Positions 25,501-34,222 of a stretch of 54,681 nt of DNA are shown here, in pieces (within the stretch, counting starts at the first letter, position 1; each line of letters starts with the position of its first letter). The position numbers were made by a program, and so were the translations under genes. Below the pieces are notes generated by a model. That model worked only from the letters and a program-made list of their open reading frames with translations, was not told the DNA's origin and made no database searches. Origin of the DNA: Crocinitomicaceae bacterium (lineage in GTDB: Bacteria; Bacteroidota; Bacteroidia; Flavobacteriales_D; Sanyastnellaceae); contig PACT01000037.1 in assembly GCA_002700285.1 (NCBI GenBank), positions 57,303 through 111,983 of the forward strand, in the 5' to 3' direction.

Positions 25501-25508
25501 TAAATTCG
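25501..25508 (+). promoter_or_regulatory. -7-like box of the MsbA-like exporter gene
   Basis: TAAATTCG, one mismatch from TAnnTTTG, ends five bases before the ATG at 25514. A -33 TTG is lacking. It is back to back with the rpmH promoter. Confidence 0.35.
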
Positions 25509-25513
25509 CACAA

Positions 25514-27361
25514 ATGATGAGTGAAAATACAACGGAGACGGAAGCGCCTAAAAAGAATCGATTTAAAATAGCCGATTTACGTGGATTTAAACAAATGTGG
25601 CCATACCTAAGGCCTCACAAATTTGGCTTTGTATTTGGAATAATATTAATTTCAATCTCTAGTATTTTAACGCTTTTCGTCACTCGATTGTGGGGACAAT
25701 TAGGAGGAGTAGGTATCATGGGTGGGGCGGAAAGTAAACTTGAAACAGAGTTTGAAGGTGGGGTGTTGGACGGTTTCAATCTTCACAATCTAGAATCCAT
25801 TGGATGGATGATTGTAATTGTACTTATCATCCAAGCATCACTGAGTTTCTTCCGTGTTTACCATTTTGCAAATATGACTGAAAAAATGATGCTGACCATG
25901 CGTCGAGACACATTCGAGGCCGTGATAAGCATGCCTATGGACTTTTATCATGACAGGCGTGTGGGGGATGTTAACAGTCGTATTTCGGCAGATATAACAT
26001 CCATACAGGATACGTTCACGATCACTCTGGCGGAGCTCATACGTCAAACCATTATCTTGTTTGGAGGAGTTGCTGCTCTCTCCTATTTCTCGGTCGATTT
26101 AACCCTTATGATGCTCGGGACGTTGCCTGTTGTTATTCTAGTCGCATTTTTTTTTGGGAAATTTATCAAACGACTCTCTAAAGCAACACAAGATGAAATC
26201 GCATCTTCCAATGTCATTGTTCAAGAAGTTCTGACGGGAATCATAAACGTCAAGGCCTTTGCAAATGAATGGTATGAGCGAAAACGGTATACGGGATCTA
26301 TAAAGACTGTTCGACAGTTAGCAATGAAAGGAGCGATGGGGCGTGGTGCTTTTACGAGTTTCATCATCCTATTCATTTTTGGAGCAATTACACTCGTCAT
26401 ATTCAAAGGCGCTGCATTAATGCAATCTGGAGATTTGGCTTCAGAACATTTTTTCACTTTCCTTCTCATGACAGGTCTTGTTGCAGGTAGCGTCGGAGGT
26501 CTTGCAAGTCTTTTCGGCGTCGTACAAAAAGGACTTGGCGCCATCGATTCTCTCATGGAGTTACTTAAAGAAAAACGTGAATTAGATGGCCTCAAAGAAG
26601 AAGTCACCAAATATGATTTAAGGAAATCAATTAAATTTGAGAAGGTCAAATTCTTCTATAGTTCACGAAAAGACTTGACCATTCTGCATGATTTATCTCT
26701 AGAGATAAAAGCAGGAGAACAAGTGGCACTTGTAGGACCTAGTGGCGCTGGGAAATCAACTTTAGCATCATTGATGCTTCGATTTGAACAACCTGTCTCA
26801 GGGAGAATTACCATTGATGGAGAGGATGTCACAACTATGGAACTTCGGGGATTCCGAAAACGCATTGCATACGTGCCCCAGGAGGTGATCTTATTTGGGG
26901 ACGACATCAGAGGAAACATCGCTTACGGAAAACTCGACGCATCAGACGAAGAAATTAAAGACGCCGCAAAAAGAGCGCATGCACTGGAGTTTATCGAATC
27001 CTTTCCGGAAGGATTTCAGACCTTGGTGGGGGAACGTGGCATACAGCTTTCGGGGGGACAACGTCAAAGAATCGCAATCGCACGTGCCATTCTTCGCGAT
27101 CCCGATATCCTGATTCTCGATGAAGCGACTAGCGCGTTAGACAGCGTCTCCGAAAAAGAAGTCCAAGCTGCGCTAGAGGAACTCATGAAAGACCGAAGCA
27201 CCTTAGTCATCGCTCACAGACTCAGCACAATAAAAAACGCAGACCGTATCCTTGTTCTTATCGATGGCGAAATTGTTGAGAACGGCACCCATGACAACCT
27301 CATGAAAACGGAAGGCGCTTATTTCAGACATGTGAAATCTCAAGACTATGATCTTCAATAG
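25514..27361 (+). CDS. MsbA-like ABC exporter (fused permease and ATPase)
   Basis: 615 residues from ATG 25514; a second ATG follows immediately. Residues 1-30 are cytoplasmic and charged, then six membrane helices (about 35-330) with the ABC_membrane motif YHDRRVGDVNSRISADITSI. The ATPase follows: Walker A VGPSGAGKSTLASLM, Q-loop YVPQEVILFGDDIRGN, signature QLSGGQRQRIAIARAIL, Walker B DILILDEATSALD and the switch His in LVIAHRLSTI. Half-transporters of this type dimerise and export lipids, lipid A or drugs; MsbA-like flipping of a lipid is plausible but not shown. An upstream start at 25406 would run antisense through rpmH and is rejected. Confidence 0.94.
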   Translation: MMSENTTETEAPKKNRFKIADLRGFKQMWPYLRPHKFGFVFGIILISISSILTLFVTRLWGQLGGVGIMGGAESKLETEFEGGVLDGFNLHNLESIGWMIVIVLIIQASLSFFRVYHFANMTEKMMLTMRRDTFEAVISMPMDFYHDRRVGDVNSRISADITSIQDTFTITLAELIRQTIILFGGVAALSYFSVDLTLMMLGTLPVVILVAFFFGKFIKRLSKATQDEIASSNVIVQEVLTGIINVKAFANEWYERKRYTGSIKTVRQLAMKGAMGRGAFTSFIILFIFGAITLVIFKGAALMQSGDLASEHFFTFLLMTGLVAGSVGGLASLFGVVQKGLGAIDSLMELLKEKRELDGLKEEVTKYDLRKSIKFEKVKFFYSSRKDLTILHDLSLEIKAGEQVALVGPSGAGKSTLASLMLRFEQPVSGRITIDGEDVTTMELRGFRKRIAYVPQEVILFGDDIRGNIAYGKLDASDEEIKDAAKRAHALEFIESFPEGFQTLVGERGIQLSGGQRQRIAIARAILRDPDILILDEATSALDSVSEKEVQAALEELMKDRSTLVIAHRLSTIKNADRILVLIDGEIVENGTHDNLMKTEGAYFRHVKSQDYDLQ

Positions 27362-27416
27362 TATATGCGTATTTCGTATCTAATAAAACAGCTTCTTATC
27401 AACTAACTTGCAGACT

Positions 27417-28484
27417 ATGGTAAAACGTGCACTTATTACGGGGATTACAGGTCAAGATGGCGCTTATCTCGCTGAATTACTTTTAGAAAAAGGATACGAA
27501 GTCCACGGCATTAAGCGCCGGGCATCTTCATTTAACACGAGTCGCATCGATCATTTGTATCAAGATCCACACGAGAAGAATGTGAAACTTAAACTCCATT
27601 ATGGAGACATGACTGACTCTTCTAATTTAATGAGAATAGTGCAAGAGGTTCAGCCAGATGAAATTTACAATCTTGCAGCCCAAAGCCATGTTCAAGTGAG
27701 TTTCGAAATGCCTGAATACACAGCAGATGTAGATTCTCTGGGCACACTTCGTCTTCTCGAGGCGATTCGAATTTTGGGTCTTGAAAAAACATGTCGGTTT
27801 TACCAAGCAAGCACTTCTGAATTGTATGGCAAAGTTCAAGAAACGCCACAAAGAGAAACCACGCCTTTTTATCCCCGTTCACCATATGGAGTCGCCAAAT
27901 TATACGCCTATTGGATTGTAAAAAACTACCGAGAAGCCTATGGAATACATGCAAGTAACGGGATCCTTTTCAACCATGAAAGTCCAATCCGAGGGGAAAC
28001 TTTCGTGACGCGTAAAATCACGCGTGCTGCTTCCAGAATTAAAATGGAACTTGAATCATGCCTTTACCTAGGCAACCTCAATGCTCGCAGAGATTGGGGT
28101 CACGCGCGCGATTTCGTTGAAGGGATGTGGAGAATGTTACAACAGGATGTCTCTGATGACTACGTTCTCGCTACAGGCACTCAAATCTCGGTACGCGATT
28201 TTACCGAACAAGCATTCAAAGAGACGGGTGTCACACTGAAATGGCAAGGTGAAGGCGCAAACGAAGAAGGTATATGTTCAAAATCAGGTGCTGTTTTGGT
28301 GAGAATAGACCCTCGGTATTTCAGACCTGCAGAAGTGGAGACGCTCGTTGGAGACGCGTCAAAAGCATTCAAAAAGCTCGGTTGGAAAGCAACTACTCCA
28401 TGGCAGGACTTGTGTGCCGAAATGGTTCATGCAGATTTGCGTGATGCGCAACGCGAAAGCCTAGTGGCCATTTCAGGACTTTAA
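27417..28484 (+). CDS. gmd: GDP-mannose 4,6-dehydratase
   Basis: Converts GDP-D-mannose to GDP-4-keto-6-deoxymannose, the substrate of Fcl. 355 residues from ATG 27417 with the NADP-binding [18 protein letters not shown], the RR in [12 protein letters not shown], the catalytic Thr/Ser-Glu region [14 protein letters not shown], Tyr-x-x-x-Lys in [12 protein letters not shown], and [22 protein letters not shown] start nine bases upstream is less likely. The partner fcl is at 9025-9954; here the neighbours are an ABC exporter and, convergent, an efflux TolC gene. Confidence 0.97.
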   Translation: MVKRALITGITGQDGAYLAELLLEKGYEVHGIKRRASSFNTSRIDHLYQDPHEKNVKLKLHYGDMTDSSNLMRIVQEVQPDEIYNLAAQSHVQVSFEMPEYTADVDSLGTLRLLEAIRILGLEKTCRFYQASTSELYGKVQETPQRETTPFYPRSPYGVAKLYAYWIVKNYREAYGIHASNGILFNHESPIRGETFVTRKITRAASRIKMELESCLYLGNLNARRDWGHARDFVEGMWRMLQQDVSDDYVLATGTQISVRDFTEQAFKETGVTLKWQGEGANEEGICSKSGAVLVRIDPRYFRPAEVETLVGDASKAFKKLGWKATTPWQDLCAEMVHADLRDAQRESLVAISGL

Positions 28485-28513
28485 AAGAAGGATTGCTCTT
28501 ACGCAGTTGAAAT

Positions 28514-29857
28514 TTATTCAGACAACAATGGCGCGCGAAGGGAACCCATAAGTCTGGAGACTTCCATGTAAGCACTTCGCCAAACAAACAATGCGTTAAA
28601 CTCGTTGACTCTTGCGCTCTGAAGGGCAATCTCCAAAGTCCGATAGTCTAGAGCGTTTATGACACCGTTTTTATATGCTGTTTCAGCGATTTCAAGCGAG
28701 GTGAGTGCGTTTTGGGTAGTCTTGACACTCAGATTGTACACGGAGGAACCTAACATGTATTTGTCATATGCGTTGCGTGACAAAGAACCCGCTTGAGTCA
28801 TCGCTTGTTCTTGATCAATTGCAGCAATGTCAGCCTGGATTTTCGCTGAAGAAATGGCTCGACGTGTAGCACCTCCATTAAAAAGGTTGAAGTTAAGCGT
28901 GAGAAATGCCGAGGTGTTTACTGAGCGAGCAGACCCTGAAAACTCGCCAAATGATCCTTTTGATACTGCGTCAGAAAACGAGGCATTAAATCCGACCACG
29001 GGATAAAGAAAAGCTTGGGCTTGCTTGACTCCCTGATGGGCAATATTTTCGGAAATGATGGCATTTTGAACACGTGTATTGTCTTGAAGCACCGCTGTTC
29101 TTACTTCAATTGAGCTTGGCAAAGTGGGAGGCGTATTAAGCTCGTCAGTGAGAATCCACATGGCATCTTCGGAATCTCCCATTAACAGATTGAGATTTCT
29201 GAGAGAGGATTTAACTGCAAGACCTTGTTGAAGCCATGAGGTGCTGTCTGCAAGAATCGCATTCTCAAATTGAAGCCTGTCAAAAGTACCCGCAGCACCA
29301 TAAGATTCACTCCACTTGATTTCCAGCAATCTGTCACGACTGAGTGACATCGATTCTGCGAGGACATTTAAAAGTTCAGTTTGAAGCAACACGTTGTGAT
29401 ATGCCATATCAACAGCTTCTACCGTTTGCTCAACAATCAAAGATGCTTGACCTGACGATTGCGCCTCTAGGAGCTCTAGTCTTGTTTTGGATGCATACAT
29501 TCCCAATCCGTCAAAAAGCGTCCAGTTAAGTGTGAGGGAAGAATTTACGCTTTCTGATTCGATTATTTCTTGAAGAAATGACGCAGGGTTTCGTGTTTGG
29601 TCTGAAATTGCTGAGGAACCCGCAATAGCAGTAGAAAGAGAGGGAAGCGCTCCAGCTGCACCCCAACTGTTATTGACGGAAGAAATATCGTTGCGTAATC
29701 GAGCGATGCGAATGCCAAAGTTTGATTCAAGAGACCGATTGATCGCTTGATTGAGGCTCAAAGGAGCAGCCGAATTCAATTGTGCATGAGTGCATGTTGG
29801 GTGTGCGAAAAAAGAGGCTGCAAATAAAATTGCTGTGAGTTGTATTGCTTTTTTCAT
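28514..29857 (-). CDS. TolC-family outer-membrane channel of the RND system
   Basis: 447 residues with signal peptide (LTAILFAASFFAHPTCTHAQ) and two TolC repeats; the paired turns are WTLFDGLGMYASKTRLELLE and FNLFNGGATRRAISSAKI. The final helix ends in GVINALDYRTLEIALQSA. It overlaps the RND pump gene by four bases (ATGA) and is the third part of an adaptor-pump-channel set. It is clearly distinct from the TolC at 19232 in length and lacks its mid-protein insertion. It converges with gmd with 29 bases between. Confidence 0.93.
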   Translation of the reverse strand: MKKAIQLTAILFAASFFAHPTCTHAQLNSAAPLSLNQAINRSLESNFGIRIARLRNDISSVNNSWGAAGALPSLSTAIAGSSAISDQTRNPASFLQEIIESESVNSSLTLNWTLFDGLGMYASKTRLELLEAQSSGQASLIVEQTVEAVDMAYHNVLLQTELLNVLAESMSLSRDRLLEIKWSESYGAAGTFDRLQFENAILADSTSWLQQGLAVKSSLRNLNLLMGDSEDAMWILTDELNTPPTLPSSIEVRTAVLQDNTRVQNAIISENIAHQGVKQAQAFLYPVVGFNASFSDAVSKGSFGEFSGSARSVNTSAFLTLNFNLFNGGATRRAISSAKIQADIAAIDQEQAMTQAGSLSRNAYDKYMLGSSVYNLSVKTTQNALTSLEIAETAYKNGVINALDYRTLEIALQSARVNEFNALFVWRSAYMEVSRLMGSLRAPLLSE

Positions 29858-32800
29858 TTCTCAATAAAATCAAAAGGTGTAGAACTTTCCGATTCCAATT
29901 CTGCATTGAGATGCTGTTCTCGAATTGCGGGTTCTGCATCGAGAGATTTCAGCCACCTGCCATCACTAATCCAAATCCAGGTTCTATGTAACGGGTTAAT
30001 CCATTGTAAATAAATGGGAAGCAATATCAAAATAATGACCGTCACAAACAGCAAACCAAAGGCCACTGAAATGGCCATAGGAATGAGGAATTGAGCCTGG
30101 AAACTCTTATTAAGCATAAGTGGCGCAAGTCCAGCAACAGTCGTCACAGAAGTGAGGATAATTGGACGAAACCTATTCATCCCAGATTCCCATATCGCTT
30201 CTCTTACGGTCATACCATCTTTCAGATAACTGTTATATGCTGCAATAAATACCAAGGCATCATTGACTAGTATGCCTATTAAAGCAAGCATTCCAAGAAC
30301 AGAGAATAAACTAATTTGAGCATCAAGGAGCCAATGACCAATACTGATACCCACCAAACCAAAAGGAATGAGACCGAATACAGCCATCCCTTGGAGCGGA
30401 GATCTAAACGTTAAAACGATCACAAAAAACATCAAGGCAAAAATGAGCGGCATCACCCTTTTAATGGAATTTTGAGACTTCATCACCTCTCGGTTTTGAC
30501 CTTCATAACTCGCAGTTACTGAGGGGTAGCGAGCGAGAATTTGAGGGATGATCACGCCCTTGAGCTCGTCGTTAACATCTGTAGCACTTGCTTTGGGTCC
30601 AGAGAGGTCTGCACTCACTTTTACCTCACGTTGACCGTAAATCCTATTGATCGCTGTGAGGCCACGTTCAACGTTTATTTGACACACTTCTGTAAATGGA
30701 ATTTCATCTCCATTTGCTGTCCGAAGTTTGAAATTTTCCAAAGACCCAATGGACGCTCTGTCACGTTCATCAAGTCTCACCCAAACTCTAACTTCGTCTC
30801 GTCCTCGTTGTAATCTTTGGACCTCTTGCCCAAAAAATGCTTGACGAATTTGGGCCAAAAGCTCTTGTTCATTGAACCCCAACTGATAGGCACGAGGCAA
30901 CAAGGTTACACCAATTTCCTGAAGGCCTGCCTGATTGCTGTCCGTCACATCTTTGATATCATCACGCTTATTCATTTCTACTTTGAGCTCGCGTGTGGCT
31001 GCTTCTAGTGTCTCAAGATCATTGCCTAAAAGAGACACCGACACCGCCCTTCCAAAAGGTGAAAACGCTGTGAAGTTTAAATCCTCAGCCCCATAAACAA
31101 CACCCACTTTCTCACGTATCCTCGCGCTGACATCTGTACTCATAACACCCCTGTTTTCTCCGTCCAAAAGCTGAACATATAAGGAGCCCGTATGAGATGC
31201 AGGGCCTATTTTTTTATCTATGGCAAGAACGATTTCTAGGCTGTCCGTTCTTTCTGCATTGTACTCCTCATTTACTTCCCAAACAGCAGTTTCAATTCTG
31301 TTTAATTGCTCAAGTGTAATATCCTCTCGTGTACCGGACTGCATATTGAGGTTGACCGTCAGAAAGTCACCTTCAATAAATGGGAAGAACGTTGTTCTTA
31401 CAAATCCACCACCAATAAGCCCTGGCACAGAAATAAGAAAAATAGAGGCGATTACTGAAAATGAAATCCAAGGCTTATCTAATGTGAACTTCAGAACAGG
31501 CGCATAAAGTTTATTTCTAAATCCATTGAGAAATATACGCATCCCTCGTTCAAGTTTGTTTGGCTTGAACGATCGCCTTAGGGCCTTCGAGTTTCCAACA
31601 TGAGCCGGGAGAATAAATGCGCCCTCGATGAGAGAGAATATTAATGTCAAGATAATGACAGTGGCCATGTCCTGGAATATATCTCCTAACTGTCCCTCGA
31701 TATAAAAGAACGCAGAAAAGGCAATAACTGTAGTAACAATGGCTGAAAAAACGGCTGGCAATACTTCCATGGTACCCTCCACAGTTGCATCCATTCTTGA
31801 ATAGCCACGCTCGTATTTTCTATAAATATTTTCGGCAATGACGATGCCGTCATCGACCAGTATGCCTATCACGAGAATCATCCCAAATAAGCTCACGACG
31901 TTAATGGTAACCCCAGCCATATCAGCAAACATGAACATGCCGGCAAAAGACACGGGAATTGCAAGAGCCACCCAAAATGCAAGACGCAGATTCAGAAACA
32001 ATGCCAGAAATAACAACACAAGAAGAAATCCTATTATGCCATTATTAACAAGCAAATCAATTCGTTGATTCAACACAACAGATTGGTCTCTCACGATATT
32101 TATTTCAAGAACATCTTCCCTGTCATTAAAGGCTTGAGTATATGCACGTACATACTGAGTCACATCCAAAATGGATTCTGAGTTTAAGCTGTTTACCGAA
32201 ATACTCACTGAGGCTTTTCCGTTGTACCAATTCCTTGTAGGATCATTATCTGCCCAACGGTTTTTGACTTCCGCGACATCTGAAAGGCGAATTATTCTTC
32301 CATCTCTATCCGCTCTGACAACGACGTCATTTAAATCTTCAGCCACGTAGTCCTTGAACCTACCCCTCACGATTAACTCTTCTTTGTCAGTTTTAATTCT
32401 GCCTCCCGTCGTTTCGATATTTGTATTCCGAACAGCTTGTGCGACTTGTGCGACAGTAATCCCCAACTCGCTTAATCTGTCATCCCTGACTGAAATTTCT
32501 ATCTCTTCTTCAGGAAATCCAGAAAGGAGAATTTGAGAGATGTCATTTGAAGACCTTAGATCCTCTTCAATTTTTCGCGCTGTTTTTTTAAGTAAATACA
32601 AATCTTCAACACCTGAAACAGCTAAAACAATGGCAACATTTTCTGGGTCCTTTTTAAAAATAATAGGCGGCTCCATACCTACTGGGAATGACGCAATCCG
32701 ATCTACAGCATTTTTAACATCTTGGAGCGCTTGATCTGTTTTATTTGCTTGCTTAACCTCTACAACAATACTTCCTGCATTTTCTATGCATGTTGAGGTG

Positions 32801-33042
32801 ACAAGGTCAATATTTGCAACACCTTGGAGATTCTCCTCGATTTTCGCAACGATCCCCTTCTCTATTTCTTCAGGAGAAGAACCGGGGTATACTACTTGAA
32901 TAACAATTGTTTTCGAATCAACTTCCGGGAAAAAATTAGACCTCAAACTTGACATTCCAACGAATCCAGAAACCAAGATCGCAAACATCAACAAATCTCC
33001 AACGATATGATGTTGGACGAAAAATTTAATGACGTGTCTCAT
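29854..33042 (-). CDS. RND-superfamily efflux pump (AcrB-like)
   Basis: 1062 residues, the usual size of proton-driven trimeric RND pumps, with twelve helices and two large periplasmic loops. Signatures are LRSNFFPEVDSKTIVI and VVYPGSSPEEIEKGI in the N-terminal porter domain and the proton relay ILVIGILVDDGIVIAENIY (the Asp pair of helix 4), mirrored by LALIGILVNDALVFI in helix 10. The family splits into multidrug (HAE) and metal (HME) pumps; the paired Asp and the overall look favour the HAE side, but substrate is unknown. The C-terminal tail of about 40 residues is polar. It overlaps the adaptor by one base and the TolC gene by four. Confidence 0.95.
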   Translation of the reverse strand: MRHVIKFFVQHHIVGDLLMFAILVSGFVGMSSLRSNFFPEVDSKTIVIQVVYPGSSPEEIEKGIVAKIEENLQGVANIDLVTSTCIENAGSIVVEVKQANKTDQALQDVKNAVDRIASFPVGMEPPIIFKKDPENVAIVLAVSGVEDLYLLKKTARKIEEDLRSSNDISQILLSGFPEEEIEISVRDDRLSELGITVAQVAQAVRNTNIETTGGRIKTDKEELIVRGRFKDYVAEDLNDVVVRADRDGRIIRLSDVAEVKNRWADNDPTRNWYNGKASVSISVNSLNSESILDVTQYVRAYTQAFNDREDVLEINIVRDQSVVLNQRIDLLVNNGIIGFLLVLLFLALFLNLRLAFWVALAIPVSFAGMFMFADMAGVTINVVSLFGMILVIGILVDDGIVIAENIYRKYERGYSRMDATVEGTMEVLPAVFSAIVTTVIAFSAFFYIEGQLGDIFQDMATVIILTLIFSLIEGAFILPAHVGNSKALRRSFKPNKLERGMRIFLNGFRNKLYAPVLKFTLDKPWISFSVIASIFLISVPGLIGGGFVRTTFFPFIEGDFLTVNLNMQSGTREDITLEQLNRIETAVWEVNEEYNAERTDSLEIVLAIDKKIGPASHTGSLYVQLLDGENRGVMSTDVSARIREKVGVVYGAEDLNFTAFSPFGRAVSVSLLGNDLETLEAATRELKVEMNKRDDIKDVTDSNQAGLQEIGVTLLPRAYQLGFNEQELLAQIRQAFFGQEVQRLQRGRDEVRVWVRLDERDRASIGSLENFKLRTANGDEIPFTEVCQINVERGLTAINRIYGQREVKVSADLSGPKASATDVNDELKGVIIPQILARYPSVTASYEGQNREVMKSQNSIKRVMPLIFALMFFVIVLTFRSPLQGMAVFGLIPFGLVGISIGHWLLDAQISLFSVLGMLALIGILVNDALVFIAAYNSYLKDGMTVREAIWESGMNRFRPIILTSVTTVAGLAPLMLNKSFQAQFLIPMAISVAFGLLFVTVIILILLPIYLQWINPLHRTWIWISDGRWLKSLDAEPAIREQHLNAELESESSTPFDFIEK

Positions 33043-34190
33043 TACTCGTCGATGCTTTCGCTAACAGAAACAGGCATTCCTTGATAAGCGCCTGAAATAG
33101 GTGTTGACAGAAGTAACGTTCCGTTTGGTATGCCACTTACAATCGCTGTTTCAATGGATCGAAATTCCTGAACAACAGATATTTTATCGAGCTCATTTGA
33201 ATTAATGACAAATACATTCCCATCCCCATCGATTAAATTTCTATGAACTTCAAATGCATTTTTAATCTCGGAGGACTCAATAAAACCTGAAAGATATCTG
33301 CCATCACGCATTTGGCCTTGACTATTTGCAGATGGTCGAACCTTACAGAAAACGGTTGCTGACTGAGTGGAGGCATTCACATTGCCTGCGATACGATCAA
33401 CCTTTCCTTCCGCTACTAAACTGTCATTCTCGTCACTAAAACGCACCTTGTCTCCGATTTTCACTGTTGACAAATACCTCGAATGGACTGCTGTTTGAAT
33501 TTCGTAAACATCCGTACCTACAAACAACCCCAAGGGCTGGCCTGCGCGAACAAGAGAACCTGGCTTGACCAAAGCAACCGCTACAAAACCATCAAAAGGT
33601 GCTTTTAAAGTGAATTTAGACAGCCTCTCCTCCGAAGCTTTTATACTATAAAAGTTGGCTTGTAAGCCTCGATTTACAATGAAATATTCTTCTCTCTTAC
33701 TCTCTGGTGCGGGGAGAGATGGCAACGCTTGTGTGACATCGATGCTCTCTACATACTGTTCCCAAACCTCAATTCTTTCAGGAAAGTCTACTTGAATACT
33801 CGCAAGCATACCCGTTACAAGTTGCAAGTAGATCGATCGCGCACTTTTTAGGTTTGATCTTGATTCGGAATCATCCAGGTTTAAAATAATATCTCCTTCC
33901 TTAAAGGATTTACCTTCGCGAAAATCCTCGCCGATCAGACTTAAGACGCCGTTTACTTCTGCAAAAAGATCGATTCTATTCCAAGCCTGAATGCGACCTT
34001 CCACAGGGACTTTCGGCGTGACCTCCGTATTTAATACAACAGTGGTCCGAACGGGTCTCGCCATTGTGTCGGGCAAGGTAACACTTGGGGACTGCTTCAT
34101 CCCTATGAGCCCCTGCATCATCATGAATGCAACAAATAGGATTAAGAGACCTGCAAGAAACCTCAGTATTTTTTGAAACAATGGAGACAT
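33042..34190 (-). CDS. RND periplasmic adaptor (HlyD/AcrA-like)
   Basis: 382 residues from ATG 34190: an N-terminal membrane helix (FLAGLLILFVAFMMMQGLIG), lipoyl half-motif RIDLFAEVNGVLSLIGEDF, a short hairpin, second lipoyl half FTLKAPFDGFVAVALVKPGS with SLVRAGQPLGLFVGTDV, then beta-barrel and membrane-proximal domains. The reading frame stays open 56 codons upstream (to 34358), but that part lies within the neighbour's coding region and reads as arbitrary sequence. An exact -7 box (TACTTTTG) stands 18 bases upstream. It is the first member of the adaptor-pump-channel set and lies 32 bases after the giant secreted protein gene. Confidence 0.92.
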   Translation of the reverse strand: MSPLFQKILRFLAGLLILFVAFMMMQGLIGMKQSPSVTLPDTMARPVRTTVVLNTEVTPKVPVEGRIQAWNRIDLFAEVNGVLSLIGEDFREGKSFKEGDIILNLDDSESRSNLKSARSIYLQLVTGMLASIQVDFPERIEVWEQYVESIDVTQALPSLPAPESKREEYFIVNRGLQANFYSIKASEERLSKFTLKAPFDGFVAVALVKPGSLVRAGQPLGLFVGTDVYEIQTAVHSRYLSTVKIGDKVRFSDENDSLVAEGKVDRIAGNVNASTQSATVFCKVRPSANSQGQMRDGRYLSGFIESSEIKNAFEVHRNLIDGDGNVFVINSNELDKISVVQEFRSIETAIVSGIPNGTLLLSTPISGAYQGMPVSVSESIDE

Positions 34191-34208
34191 GAATGATTTA
34201 TTTGAGTG

Positions 34209-34216
34209 CAAAAGTA
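34209..34216 (-). promoter_or_regulatory. -7 box ahead of the RND efflux operon
   Basis: TACTTTTG on the minus strand, an exact TAnnTTTG match, 18 bases before the adaptor ATG. It falls in the 32-base gap after the giant secreted protein gene. No TTG lies 17-23 bases upstream. It would let the efflux genes be transcribed on their own in addition to, or in place of, read-through. Confidence 0.4.
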
Positions 34217-34222
34217 CCCAAT

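Noticed and set aside
25406-25513. 36-codon N-terminal extension of the MsbA-like exporter
   Set aside because: It runs antisense through the start and promoter of rpmH and matches no exporter; the start at 25514 gives a normal length.
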